Shown one piece after another: positions 1-8,297 of a stretch of DNA of 64,000 bases. The DNA comes from Holophagae bacterium (GTDB taxonomy: Bacteria > Acidobacteriota > Holophagae > Acanthopleuribacterales > Acanthopleuribacteraceae), in the NCBI GenBank assembly GCA_029263455.1, contig JAJCXM010000034.1:124001-188000 (forward strand), written 5' to 3'. Numbering within the stretch: the first letter of the stretch is position 1; every line of letters begins with the position of its first letter. Made by a program: the position numbers and the translations under genes. The notes under the pieces are model-generated. The model ran no database searches. It saw nothing but the letters and a program-made list of their open reading frames with translations, and had not been told where the DNA came from.

Positions 1-286
1 GCGCAACTACAACATAACCAAATACATACATACCATGCCCTGCTCAATTACTACATCTCCGCTCTCGTTTTTCGGGGACTCAGGTGATTAAATCACAGGA
101 ATGACCGGGAAATCATTATTCCCGCACATATTCTTCAATGCTGAATTGTGAAAGGGGCACCGATCATCCATCGATTGGTGGCGGGACTTCTGAATAGACT
201 CATTCACTAAATTGGAACCGCATCGACGATTAGGCCATCAGGCACCCGGCTGGCTGAATCGCTTTTCAATTTCAAGGTGCGGAATT
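1..286. other. gene-free left flank
   Basis: I see no convincing reading frame here. A small hairpin (GGGAA at 107-111 with TTCCC at 119-123) is the only clear local structure. The stretch ends where the left inverted repeat of the RAYT element begins, so it may be decayed accessory DNA like the sequence on the other side of the element. Confidence 0.5.
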
Positions 287-301
287 CGGTGACAGGGAGC
301 G
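287..301 (+). repeat. left inverted repeat of RAYT cassette
   Basis: The 15 bases CGGTGACAGGGAGCG are the exact reverse complement of 1636-1650. The match stops on both sides of the 15 bases. The transposase start codon lies 146 bases inside. Confidence 0.7.
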
Positions 302-447
302 CTTAACGAGGTTATAGGCTTGGATAATCTGAATTTCCTGTTTTCAGTGGGTTTGTTCTTTTTGGTTTATTGATTTTGATCAATATATTCGTTACGATTG
401 GTTTACCCAATTTCAACTCGGTGTTCCTCAACTTAAAGAGGAAACCG

Positions 448-1377
448 ATGACTAGACAACCCCGCATAAAATCGAAGCTTGATAATCAGGTTTATCACGT
501 CATGACGCGTACCATTCGACGTAGTTATTTGTTTGATAACGATGGGCGTAAAGAGTGGATTTACAAGGAAATACAAACCTTGGCTTCGATCTACTGTGTT
601 GACTTGTTTGCCGTTACGGTCATGAGCAATCACTATCACATCGTCTTGTCGATGCGTAAACCGTTACTTACGGAAGCACAGGTGCAGCAACGATTTGAGC
701 GATATCAGGCACGCATTAAGCGGCCTGCGCCATGGCGGCCCTGGCTCTTTAAAGAATGGTCGAAAAGACTTACCGATTTATCTCGTTTCATGCAGGACCT
801 CAATCGCAACATCTCCATCAACATGAATACACGTGATCGCACTCATGGCCATTTCTGGGGCGAGCGCTACAAGAGCGTGCTAATTGACGACGACGAAGGA
901 CTCTTTCGCTGCATGGTGTACGTGGAAATGAATAGCGTGCGTGCTGGTTTATGTCAGCGCCCGTCCGAGTACCGGTTTTGTTCGGCCGGTCGATTTCATC
1001 TAGGCGGCGCCGGGGCCGCAGGCGTCACTATTCCAAAGATGAAGAATTTGAACTTTTGTCGCTCGGGTAAAGAAAGGCAACGAGCTTTTGGGTTGTTCTG
1101 CGATCATGTGGCTGACAAAGACGCTGAACGAGAAACCGAGTCCGCATACCTGATCCCTGACAAGGTTATGGGCTTTGCTACGGCAGAACTAGCTGACCTA
1201 GTGCTAAGACGGACGCAATGGGCGGTCTATTCGCTAGTTTTAGGATCCGAGGAATTCTGCCGCACCATGATGGACCGCTTCAAGATTCGTCCTCTAGCGG
1301 CGCACAGTAACCCGTATGCTTTAACGGACACGCTCTTCAATACCCATCAACGGGCCGGACCTCACGCTCACCACTAA
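448..1377 (+). CDS. REP-associated tyrosine transposase (Y1_Tnp family)
   Basis: This 309-residue protein resembles single-strand DNA transposases of the Y1/HUH superfamily. The metal-binding HUH motif is NHYHIV (His62-Tyr63-His64). The likely nucleophile is Tyr158 in MVYVEMNSVRAGL, which corresponds to the Y-x-E-x-N-P-V-R-A-G motif typical of RAYTs. The C-terminal extension of about 110 residues also fits this group, which nicks at REP-like palindromes rather than acting as an ordinary IS. I chose the ATG at 448 because AAAGAGGA lies five bases upstream; an in-frame ATG at 370 has no such site. HUH and Tyr are intact, so it may still be active. It lies between 15-base inverted repeats. Confidence 0.85.
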   Translation: MTRQPRIKSKLDNQVYHVMTRTIRRSYLFDNDGRKEWIYKEIQTLASIYCVDLFAVTVMSNHYHIVLSMRKPLLTEAQVQQRFERYQARIKRPAPWRPWLFKEWSKRLTDLSRFMQDLNRNISINMNTRDRTHGHFWGERYKSVLIDDDEGLFRCMVYVEMNSVRAGLCQRPSEYRFCSAGRFHLGGAGAAGVTIPKMKNLNFCRSGKERQRAFGLFCDHVADKDAERETESAYLIPDKVMGFATAELADLVLRRTQWAVYSLVLGSEEFCRTMMDRFKIRPLAAHSNPYALTDTLFNTHQRAGPHAHH

Positions 1378-1635
1378 GGTCAACGTTTCTTCAAATCGCT
1401 CAAATAGATCACTTAAATAGCCGACTCAGCTGAGTCTATGATCCAGGTTTGTGCCCATTTTCGGAAATCCCAATGGGCAGGACCGATTTACGAAACAGCT
1501 GTTAGATTTGCACTCGAAGGTCAAGACTTGAAAGCTCCGTTGGCCTCATCGTCGAACGAAGCCAAGCCCCTCAACCCCACTAATCGATGCCTAAAGCCAT
1601 TCCACATACTCAACTAGCTACTAGTCCTCTCTCCA
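1378..1635. other. gene-free stretch between transposase and right inverted repeat
   Basis: No open frame or recognisable remnant was found. This is presumably the non-coding right arm of the RAYT cassette. Confidence 0.4.
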
Positions 1636-1650
1636 CGCTCCCTGTCACCG
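1636..1650 (-). repeat. right inverted repeat of RAYT cassette
   Basis: CGCTCCCTGTCACCG is the exact reverse complement of 287-301. A GxxExxY-type coding fragment starts at 1661, just outside it. Confidence 0.7.
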
Positions 1651-1660
1651 TTTCATCACA

Positions 1661-1801
1661 GGAATTGAAAACGGACTGCTCATCAACTTCGGGCCCGACA
1701 AGGTCGAAGTGAAACGCAAATACAAAACCTATCGCTTAACAAGAAATCCTGTCCAAAAAACAAGCGGACAGGATGGACAAGATTTACAGGATGAGGAATG
1801 A
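1661..1801 (+). pseudogene. C-terminal fragment of a GxxExxY-type protein
   Basis: Reading from 1661, the frame gives GIENGLLINFGPDKVEVKRK and then KYKTYR, and continues to TGA at 1799-1801 (46 residues). GLLINFG followed by a K-VE-KR segment is the typical C-terminus of the GxxExxY family, a PD-(D/E)XK-like fold often found near mobile elements. The N-terminal part with the diagnostic GxxExxY motif is missing, and there is no start codon or ribosome site. The homology begins just outside the right RAYT repeat, so the rest was probably lost at that boundary. The last codons overlap an AGGAT/TCCTG repeat cluster. The family call is from memory of the consensus. Confidence 0.6.
1744..1797. repeat. 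ATCCTGTCC hairpin and ACAGGAT repeat cluster
   Basis: ATCCTGTCC (1746-1754) and GGACAGGAT (1766-1774) form a perfect 9-bp stem with an 11-base loop. Another ACAGGAT copy occurs at 1787-1793, and the segment between them (GGACAAGATTT) looks like a diverged copy. Similar TCCTGT/ACAGGAT series occur as dispersed repeats at the 3' ends of GxxExxY genes in other bacteria; that comparison is from memory. Confidence 0.5.
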
Positions 1802-1812
1802 GCAGGCGCTAC

Positions 1813-1986
1813 ATGATCGACTAGCTCCAACTCACCGGCGGTTTCCTCCGATACGCCACCGAAGACTCGCAATCGCGTGTACAGTGCCGTTTCCAGGAGG
1901 AGACGATCTGTTTAAGCCAACAGGTGATGTCGAAACTTTTCGATGTCGAGGTGCCTACCATCAATGAGCACTTAAATCCTCTATGA
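1813..1986 (+). pseudogene. broken N-terminal piece of a RhuM-family protein
   Basis: From the ATG at 1813, the frame has a TAG at 1822-1824, then reads LTGGFLRYATEDSQSRVQC, ETICLSQQVMSKLF and DVEVPTINEHL before TGA at 1984-1986. This resembles the N-terminus of virulence RhuM family proteins, whose consensus runs roughly LYxTEDGxxRxxxRxxxETxWLSQxxMAxLF, then DVxxPTIxxHLKxIF. The next conserved block seems to continue in another frame (ILYESS near 1979-1996), indicating a frameshift. With one stop, one frameshift and no C-terminus it cannot be functional. RhuM genes are frequent companions of mobile DNA. The family call is by eye. Confidence 0.5.
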
Positions 1987-2099
1987 ATCAAGCTGAAATT
2001 GGTATCTGGGTGATAGACTTGCCTCAGGACAACATGTCTCGTTAGATTGCTCAATCGCTCAAATCCGTATTCGAGCATTTACACAAACGGAGAGTCGCT

Positions 2100-2501
2100 A
2101 TGAATCAACTGGTTGCGCGTCTGATTTGGTGGATTTTGATCGTAATAAATGGGATCTATATTGTCTTCGGGTTGATGCTAACAAATGACCAACCTGTCGT
2201 CGTCCACTATTTCGTAGGATTGGCAGTTTTCGAAGCCTCGGGTTGTTTGATCGGTCGAATCGTCTTGGTACGCCTATTGAATAGAACTTCTGAAAACCAA
2301 AGGTCAAGAGTCTTAAATTTTGGAATGTTATTACTGTGGGTGTTATCGCTTGGTGTGTCTCTTTGGGGCTTCTTGGTTTCTATTCTCGGGAATAATGACA
2401 TGACTGGCATATTCATTATCACGGTGGGATTAGGCCTTTTGCTCATGAATTCACCTTGGCTTTTTTCAAGATTATTGGAGCGCAGCAAAGACTGTAACTA
2501 A
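2100..2501 (+). CDS. small four-helix membrane protein, unknown
   Basis: This 133-residue protein is almost entirely hydrophobic, with four likely membrane helices at about residues 5-27, 33-58, 72-94 and 100-122. A short basic, polar stretch (NRTSENQRSR) separates helices 2 and 3. ACGGAGAG lies five bases before the ATG, a good ribosome site. I recognise no family. It stands alone between the mobile-element scar and the broken kinase gene, so context gives no clue. It could be a small inner-membrane protein of a lineage-specific family. Confidence 0.6.
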   Translation: MNQLVARLIWWILIVINGIYIVFGLMLTNDQPVVVHYFVGLAVFEASGCLIGRIVLVRLLNRTSENQRSRVLNFGMLLLWVLSLGVSLWGFLVSILGNNDMTGIFIITVGLGLLLMNSPWLFSRLLERSKDCN

Positions 2502-3055
2502 CAGCCAAGATATATGGAGACGGGGGATGATTGGGCAATTTCACGACAACATATCCCGATAAAGCTGTGTTTTTTGCTGTAAGACCATCATTCGCGAGTT
2601 GATTTGTCACGGATGCCTGAGCTTTGAGCCCGGCTCCCCACCAGCAACAACAAAAGCCACCTTCACCTAGTGAATGGGATTGTGACTTACGTGACCTGTC
2701 CCTGTAGACTTCTGGCGTGCTCCCTTAGTTATCGAACAGTTATGCGGCTAAATGCTGAGAAAAGTCAACCTCTGAGCGGCTCGTAATGGGTATTCTTTCT
2801 TAATTTCTTAGAGAGGCTGTAAACAACGTTAACACACTGATATAAAACGGCTTGTGTAGGCCAGCTAGAGCGTCAAAAAATCGGTGAAACGGACCGTTTA
2901 ACGATTATTTCCATGTACATCACAATTTACTCCAAATCGGTTGGCTGGGTTCCTACAACTGGCTACTAATCGGAGACTGGTCTCACGACAGCGGGTCCCC
3001 ATAAAGTTCCAGGTTTTACAGTGATTTGGGCATAGAGGACAAACATGATTCGAGC
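2502..3055. other. gene-free stretch
   Basis: I see no supported gene on either strand in these 554 bases. An open frame of 89 codons on the minus strand (2898-3167) overlaps the end of the kinase-tail fragment in another frame and has no family signature. No tRNA or clear terminator was found. It may be a remnant of sequence around the damaged kinase gene. Confidence 0.45.
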
Positions 3056-3849
3056 TTAAGGTACCGTATACAGGCACACACCATTGATGGACTCGACTAA
3101 AGACAATAGGCCCTCTTCTATAGACCATAAAGGGTATCCCAAACTTATTTCGTTGAGACCCCTGCAAAGATTTTCGCTATCCAATTGGACGAGTGCTCCC
3201 GACGCCGTCATTCCATAAACATGGTTTTCTTGAACACGTAGATTTGCAATTTTTTCGTTCAGATCGATAGAAAAAACCTGTTCCAACACCAGAGGATCGA
3301 GATTATCGTAGACGTCAATTGATTTTGCGACGGGTACCAACAGATTCGGATAACGCACCTCCAAGCTCGCATCAGTTCCGCCTATTGGACCGGTCGCCAA
3401 GACGGTCATAGTAGGTTGATCAATCGCAAGCGTAGTAATGATTGGCCAGAATGAACGTTTGTCTATATACCAACAAATATCACCATTGCCTACAAAATAT
3501 CCTGCAAATCCAATCTGATCATAAGAACTCAATGCAATAGGATTAAATGGATCTGAAAAGTCTTGAACAAACAAGCGAGTAGGATTGGTGATATAACCAA
3601 TATTATCGACCACGCGTATTTTCTGTCCTATATTAAAGCTACGCAAATGGTCCAGTTGACCTCCTGCTGTGAGTCGATGTAGTTTTTGACGAACGTGGAC
3701 AGGGCAATTGGGGTCCACAGTATCTGAATTAGCGATTTCTGTACATCGCTGACACATCGATTCCGCTGTCTCGTCCTGTTTCAAGTCACTAAATACGCTC
3801 GCCATGTTGGACACGGTCATCAGATTACGTCGATCATTCTGCCCACAGG
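3056..3849 (-). pseudogene. C-terminal remnant (last TPR plus LVIVD-like repeats) of a Ser/Thr kinase-TPR protein
   Basis: This frame continues, shifted, from the truncated kinase upstream. Its first residues (NDRRNLMTVSNMASV and FSDLKQDETAESM) match a kinesin-light-chain-type TPR in which L-x-T-x-x-N-x-A and A-E repeat. Two or three weak repeats follow of the kind R-L-F-V-Q-D-F-S-D-P-F-N-P, resembling LVIVD beta-propeller repeats. The first in-frame ATG is at 3820, but the homology begins upstream of it, near 3849, without its own start. I infer that kinase and tail were one gene whose middle, most of the TPR array, was deleted out of frame near 3846-3855. Translation from 3820 by coupling cannot be excluded. 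Confidence 0.6.
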
Positions 3850-4476
3850 ATTGACATCGGTGCGCGAATCCACGTCCATACCTTGAATAGTTTCAGGGCT
3901 CATGTATGCGGGTGTGCCGACCAATTTCTTGCCCGTTTGAAGCGTGGCATCGATAAGCGGATCATCGATGGCTTTGGCGACTCCGAAATCAATGATCTTT
4001 GGTACTGGAATTCCATTTTCCTCGGTGATCATCACGTTGGATGGTTTTAAGTCGCGATGCAGGATTCCTTTCTGATGGGCGTACTGCACGCCTTTACAAA
4101 TATCCTGAAACAAGGTCAGTCGATGGAGTAGGCTAAGTCGGTGACGGGCACAGTAAGCGTTGACGGGTTCACCATTCACCGCTTCCATGGCGAAATAGGG
4201 ATAGCCTTCTTCGGTGGTGCCGGCATCATACAATCGAGCAATGGCGTTGAGGTTCAGGCGCGCGAGGGCTTGCCGTTCACTTTGAAAGCGTAGCCGTGCT
4301 TCGTCAGATCGTAGCGTCAAGTGCATTAACTTGAGCGCCACATTACGGGTGACTGGCTCCTTTTGCTCGGCCAGGTAGACCACGCCCATCCCGCCCTCAC
4401 CCAACTGGCGAATCAACCGATAGGGGCCAATGCGACGTGCATTAGTTGACGGTGGCAATGGCCTTTCATCCGACAT
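3820..4476 (-). pseudogene. truncated Ser/Thr protein kinase (N-terminal kinase domain)
   Basis: This 218-residue frame begins like a bacterial Hanks-type kinase: glycine loop GEGGMGVVY (about 27-35), ATP-anchoring Lys in VALKLM, catalytic loop HRDLKPSN, DFG in IIDFGVAK and activation-segment end GTPAYMSPE. It breaks off straight after the start of subdomain IX (SRTDV), where W-A-L-G-V is expected. Ten unrelated residues and a stop follow. Subdomains X-XI are absent, so a working kinase is unlikely. The sequence after the break is a TPR in another frame, evidence of an internal deletion. The ATG lies three bases after the stop of a 70-codon frame. Confidence 0.75.
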
Positions 4477-4479
4477 CGA

Positions 4480-4692
4480 CTAACGCCTTGTCAAGGATAT
4501 CGGCTGAGCCACCATAAACATGAGCTGCTGATGAATCCAGCGATAACTTAGTCTTTTCTTTTGCCAAAGATATTCTTGTTCAACTGCACGGACATGCTCT
4601 CGTGACCCACAAATAAATAATGGTTGTTGAGATCGTTTTTCAGAAACCATCTTGGGTACACTTTGTGAAGCTAACCTATGATCAACGGCCAT
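4480..4692 (-). CDS. 70-residue open frame before the kinase remnant, doubtful
   Basis: This 70-codon frame ends three bases before the kinase ATG and fills the gap between tex and the kinase remnant. It is basic, with no recognised motif. Kinase genes of this type are often preceded by a small regulatory gene, but the sequence does not resemble an ECF sigma factor. It may be a gene fragment or a chance frame; the position is the only support. Confidence 0.2.
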   Translation of the reverse strand: MAVDHRLASQSVPKMVSEKRSQQPLFICGSREHVRAVEQEYLWQKKRLSYRWIHQQLMFMVAQPISLTRR

Positions 4693-4713
4693 TAAGCGCA
4701 GGCCGAATATTGG

Positions 4714-6891
4714 TTAGTGCTTAACCGCGTCGCCCGCGTTTGATTTCATGGACAGCGCTATGCGGCGTCTCTCGATGTCCACCGATTCAACCCGTACCTG
4801 CACCACGTCCCCGGTCTTGACCACATCGCGTGGGTCTTTGACAAAATGGTCAGCTAACTGAGAGATATGGACCAAACCGTCTTGGTGCACGCCGATATCG
4901 ACAAAGGCACCAAAATGAGTCACGTTGGTGACCACACCTTCGAGGCGCAATCCACTTTTTAGATTCTTAATATCCGTGATACCCGCCGAAAACGTCGCCG
5001 TTACAAATGAAGGTCTAGGATCCCTTCCCGGTTTATCTAACTCGTTGATAACGTCCAACACCGTAGGTAAACCCGAGTTAGCGTTGACGAATTCCTGAGC
5101 GTTGAGCTTCTTCAACACATTGGAATTGCCTATTAGTTGTTTTAACGACGAACCACAGGACTCGGCGATTCGATCTACGAGTTGATAGGATTCTGGGTGC
5201 ACGGCCGAGGAATCCAGCGGTTGATTGCCGCCACGAATGCGCAAAAAACCCGCCGCCAACTCAAAGGTACGTTGACCAAAGCGAGGGATGTGCATCAGTT
5301 GCTTGCGATTCCTAAAAGCACCCTGCTCATTTCGAAGATCAACCAGGTTTTGAGCCAATGTCTTATTGAGCCCGGAAACATGGGTTAACAAGGCAACCGA
5401 TGCCGTATTGACATCTACACCCACGGCGTTGACACAATCCTCAACCACGGCGTCCAGTCGAGCGGCGAGCTGATTCTGATTTACATCGTGTTGGTATTGG
5501 CCTACACCGATCGATTTCGGATCAATTTTCACTAACTCGGCTAACGGGTCTTGCACCCTTCTGGCGATCGAAACGGCACCACGATAGGACACATCCAAGT
5601 TTGGAAACTCATCCGCCGCCAAGGCTGAGGCGCTATAAACCGACGCTCCCGACTCGCTTACCATCACGTGTTCTACATCAAGTTCTGGATTTTCCAGCTC
5701 GACTTCGGCGATCAACTGATCGGTCTCTCGCCCGCCTGTCCCATTACCTACACAAATGAGTGATACGCTGTATTTCTTAATCAACGCGACCAATGTCTCT
5801 TTGGCCTGTGTCCATTCGCGTTTTGGCACGTGGGGGAAAATAACTGCATGTCCCAACAACTGGCCCGTTTCGTCGACAACAACAAGCTTTACGCCCGTTC
5901 GCAGTCCCGGATCTAAACCCATGACCCGACGTGCCCCGGCTGGTGCGGCAAGCAACAGATCTTTGAGGTTAAACGCGAAGACATCAATGGCTTCGGCTTC
6001 TGACCGCTCGCGCAATTCACCTAAAAACTCGGTCTCTAAGTGCGGGCGTATCTTCAGTCGCCATGTCTGATCAATCACTTGAGACATCCAAGCGTCGCCT
6101 GCACGATCACGATCTTGGAACTTGAGGTGGCGGGCAATGATGTCCTCGCCAGGATTTGGGGATGATTTCGGCACATTAAGCTGAATCGATATTTTAAGGA
6201 TACCTTCACGATTTGCACGGAAAATGGCCAGCGCCCGGTGTGACGGTATCTTGCCAATCGCTTCCTGATACTCAAAATAGTCAGAGAACTTGCGACCCTC
6301 TTCTTCTTTGCCCTTGGCTACTTTTGCAACCAACAAGCCACGTTGTTTCGTCATACGCCGGCATTCTGCGATGATGGCGGCACGCTCCGACAAGCGTTCA
6401 ATGAGAATTGCTTGAGCACCTTTCAAAACCTCGTCTACTTGGCCATAGCCTAACTCCGCATTAACGAAGGGCTTGGCCTCAATGGCAGGGTTAAGTTGCT
6501 GATCCGCAAATAGTTTTTTGGCGAGCGGTTCCAAGCCAGCCTCAATGGCTTTTTGACCCTTGGTTCGTCGCTTTGGCTTATAGGGCAGATAGAGATCTTC
6601 GAGTTCCGTTTTCGTGTTCGTCCGATTCAGCTGATTCAACAAGTCATCGGTCAATAGACCTTGACTCTTAATCTGCTCAATAATGCTCTGTTTACGTTCA
6701 TCAAGGGCGCGTAAATAGACAAGCCGATCGCTCAGTACTCGTAAATGATCGTCGCTCAATCCGCCCGTTTGTTCTTTGCGATAACGGGCGATAAAGGGGA
6801 CCGTTGCCCCTTCATCAAGTAATGCAATCGCCGCTTGCACGGAACTGGCAGCTACGGCCAGTTCATTGGCGATTTGTTGAACAAGATCCAT
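4714..6891 (-). CDS. tex: Tex-family transcription accessory / RNA-binding protein
   Basis: This 725-residue protein matches Tex from end to end. An N-terminal helical domain contains ATVPFIARYRKEQTGGL. A YqgF/RNase H-like core follows (GLDPGLRTGVKLVVVD, about 327-342), then helix-hairpin-helix repeats (about 505-560). A C-terminal S1 RNA-binding domain has GVVTNVTHFGAFVDIGVHQD and HISQL (about 650-715). Tex binds nucleic acid and affects transcription and RNA turnover; its exact role is not settled. It is the last gene of the gap-sucA-sucB-lpd-tex run, 11 bases after lpd. The start has only a weak ribosome site (GGCGCCC), consistent with translation following lpd. Confidence 0.93.
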   Translation of the reverse strand: MDLVQQIANELAVAASSVQAAIALLDEGATVPFIARYRKEQTGGLSDDHLRVLSDRLVYLRALDERKQSIIEQIKSQGLLTDDLLNQLNRTNTKTELEDLYLPYKPKRRTKGQKAIEAGLEPLAKKLFADQQLNPAIEAKPFVNAELGYGQVDEVLKGAQAILIERLSERAAIIAECRRMTKQRGLLVAKVAKGKEEEGRKFSDYFEYQEAIGKIPSHRALAIFRANREGILKISIQLNVPKSSPNPGEDIIARHLKFQDRDRAGDAWMSQVIDQTWRLKIRPHLETEFLGELRERSEAEAIDVFAFNLKDLLLAAPAGARRVMGLDPGLRTGVKLVVVDETGQLLGHAVIFPHVPKREWTQAKETLVALIKKYSVSLICVGNGTGGRETDQLIAEVELENPELDVEHVMVSESGASVYSASALAADEFPNLDVSYRGAVSIARRVQDPLAELVKIDPKSIGVGQYQHDVNQNQLAARLDAVVEDCVNAVGVDVNTASVALLTHVSGLNKTLAQNLVDLRNEQGAFRNRKQLMHIPRFGQRTFELAAGFLRIRGGNQPLDSSAVHPESYQLVDRIAESCGSSLKQLIGNSNVLKKLNAQEFVNANSGLPTVLDVINELDKPGRDPRPSFVTATFSAGITDIKNLKSGLRLEGVVTNVTHFGAFVDIGVHQDGLVHISQLADHFVKDPRDVVKTGDVVQVRVESVDIERRRIALSMKSNAGDAVKH

Positions 6892-6902
6892 GGGTCGGGC
6901 GC

Positions 6903-8297
6903 CTAAATGTGAATAGGTCGGCCGTCAACTGCCAGCGCAGCTTCCTTAACCGTCTCAAAAAGCGTTGGATGACCGTGAACAGTTCTGGCAACATCCTCGG
7001 CGCTGCCGCCAAATTCCATCACCGACACCAGCTCTTGAACCAATTCAGACACGTTAGGTCCAATCAGATGTGCACCCAAGAGACGGTCAGTTTCAGCGTC
7101 GGCAATGAGTTTAACGAAACCTTGGCTCTCGTTAACACAGCGAGCTCTTGAGTTAGCTTTAAAGGGGAATTTACCCACGTTATAGGCCACGTTTTCGGCT
7201 TTTAACTCATCTTCGGTTTTCCCTACCGAGGCCACTTCAGGCCACGTATAGATAATGCCAGGAATGACATTGTAGTTGACGTGTCCTGCTTTGCCGGCGA
7301 TACGCTCGACGGCTGCAATGCCTTCTTCTTCCGCTTTATGAGCGAGCATGGGTCCATCAATCACATCGCCAATGGCGTAAACCCCAGGAACGGACGTTTG
7401 GTAGTGATCGTTTACGTTGATGCGTCCCTTTTTATCCATCTCAACGCCGATGTTTTCTAAGCCAAGACCCCGTGTGTATGGTTTGCGACCGACACATACC
7501 AAAACCTTATCGGTTTCAAAGGATTTCTTCTCGCCTTCCATGGTTTCGGCCGTGAGCACGATGTGGTCTTCTTGCCGTGCCATGCCTGTGACTTTGGTTG
7601 ACAGTTCGAATTTCAAGCCGTCTCGTTTCATGATTTTCAACAGTTCCTTGGCCAGTTCTGTATCCATTCCAACGGCAATTCGATCTAAGAACTCGATAAC
7701 CGTCACCTGGCTGCCAAGTCGACTCCACACGGAGCCTAACTCCAAGCCTATGACGCCTCCGCCAATCACGGTTAAGCGTTTGGGGATCTCAGTAAATGAC
7801 AAGGCACCGGTTGAACTAACAACATCCTTCTCATCAAATGGCAGGAACTGCAATTCAATTGGAGCACTGCCCGTGGCGATTAAGATGTGTTTGCCTTCAA
7901 CGATTTGTGACTCGCCATCCTTGACGACGCTTAATTTGTTGGCCGCTTCAAATTTGGCAGTGCCCTCGAACCATTGGATCTTGTTCTTTTTGAAAAGACC
8001 GGCGATACCACTGGTCAGGTTGGTGACTACCTCTTCTTTTTTGTGCATCATTTTGGCCAAATCTATTTCTACATCTTTAGCCATGACCCCAAAATCGCCC
8101 ATTTTGTGGGACGCCGTATGGAATAGTTCCGTTGCGTGTAACAAGGTTTTTGAAGGGATACAGCCCACATTGAGACAGGTACCGCCTAATGTGGAGCCTT
8201 TCTCTATACAGGCGGTTTTCAGACCCAGCTGAGCTGCCCGAATTGCGGCAACATAACCACCAGGTCCTGCACCAATGACCACAACATCAAAAGACAT
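6903..8297 (-). CDS. lpd: dihydrolipoyl dehydrogenase (E3)
   Basis: This 464-residue FAD enzyme reoxidises the dihydrolipoyl arm of E2 with NAD+. It has the FAD-binding GAGPGGYVAAI at the N-terminus, the redox disulfide GGTCLNVGC (Cys41/Cys46), an NAD-binding GGGVIGLELGSV near 180, and the C-terminal catalytic pair in HGHPTLFE (His443, Glu448). Its ATG directly follows the sucB stop with no gap. This is consistent with E3 being made in step with the 2-oxoglutarate dehydrogenase, although the same E3 may also serve other complexes. tex follows 11 bases downstream. Confidence 0.96.
   Translation of the reverse strand: MSFDVVVIGAGPGGYVAAIRAAQLGLKTACIEKGSTLGGTCLNVGCIPSKTLLHATELFHTASHKMGDFGVMAKDVEIDLAKMMHKKEEVVTNLTSGIAGLFKKNKIQWFEGTAKFEAANKLSVVKDGESQIVEGKHILIATGSAPIELQFLPFDEKDVVSSTGALSFTEIPKRLTVIGGGVIGLELGSVWSRLGSQVTVIEFLDRIAVGMDTELAKELLKIMKRDGLKFELSTKVTGMARQEDHIVLTAETMEGEKKSFETDKVLVCVGRKPYTRGLGLENIGVEMDKKGRINVNDHYQTSVPGVYAIGDVIDGPMLAHKAEEEGIAAVERIAGKAGHVNYNVIPGIIYTWPEVASVGKTEDELKAENVAYNVGKFPFKANSRARCVNESQGFVKLIADAETDRLLGAHLIGPNVSELVQELVSVMEFGGSAEDVARTVHGHPTLFETVKEAALAVDGRPIHI

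Larger units (their letters stand above)
287..1650 (+). mobile_element. RAYT-type (Y1 transposase) cassette bounded by perfect inverted repeats
   Basis: A Y1/HUH transposase gene (448-1377) lies between CGGTGACAGGGAGCG at 287-301 and its exact reverse complement CGCTCCCTGTCACCG at 1636-1650. The ends are seen directly; calling the interval one element is inference. Classical IS200/IS605 elements have no terminal inverted repeats, while REP-associated transposases (RAYTs) are typically flanked by inverted REP-like repeats, which fits better. A fragment of an unrelated gene begins only 10 bases beyond the right repeat. No target-site duplication was identified. Confidence 0.55.

Noticed and set aside
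1773-1967. 64-codon plus-strand open frame
   Set aside because: It lies across the GxxExxY and RhuM remnants in a third frame and shows no family pattern of its own.
2898-3167. 89-codon open frame on the minus strand
   Set aside because: It overlaps the kinase-tail remnant in another frame, lacks a ribosome site and shows no recognisable domain.
7417-8232. 271-codon open frame on the plus strand
   Set aside because: It is wholly antisense to lpd, has no ribosome site or family signature, and mirrors the codon pattern of the clear lpd gene.
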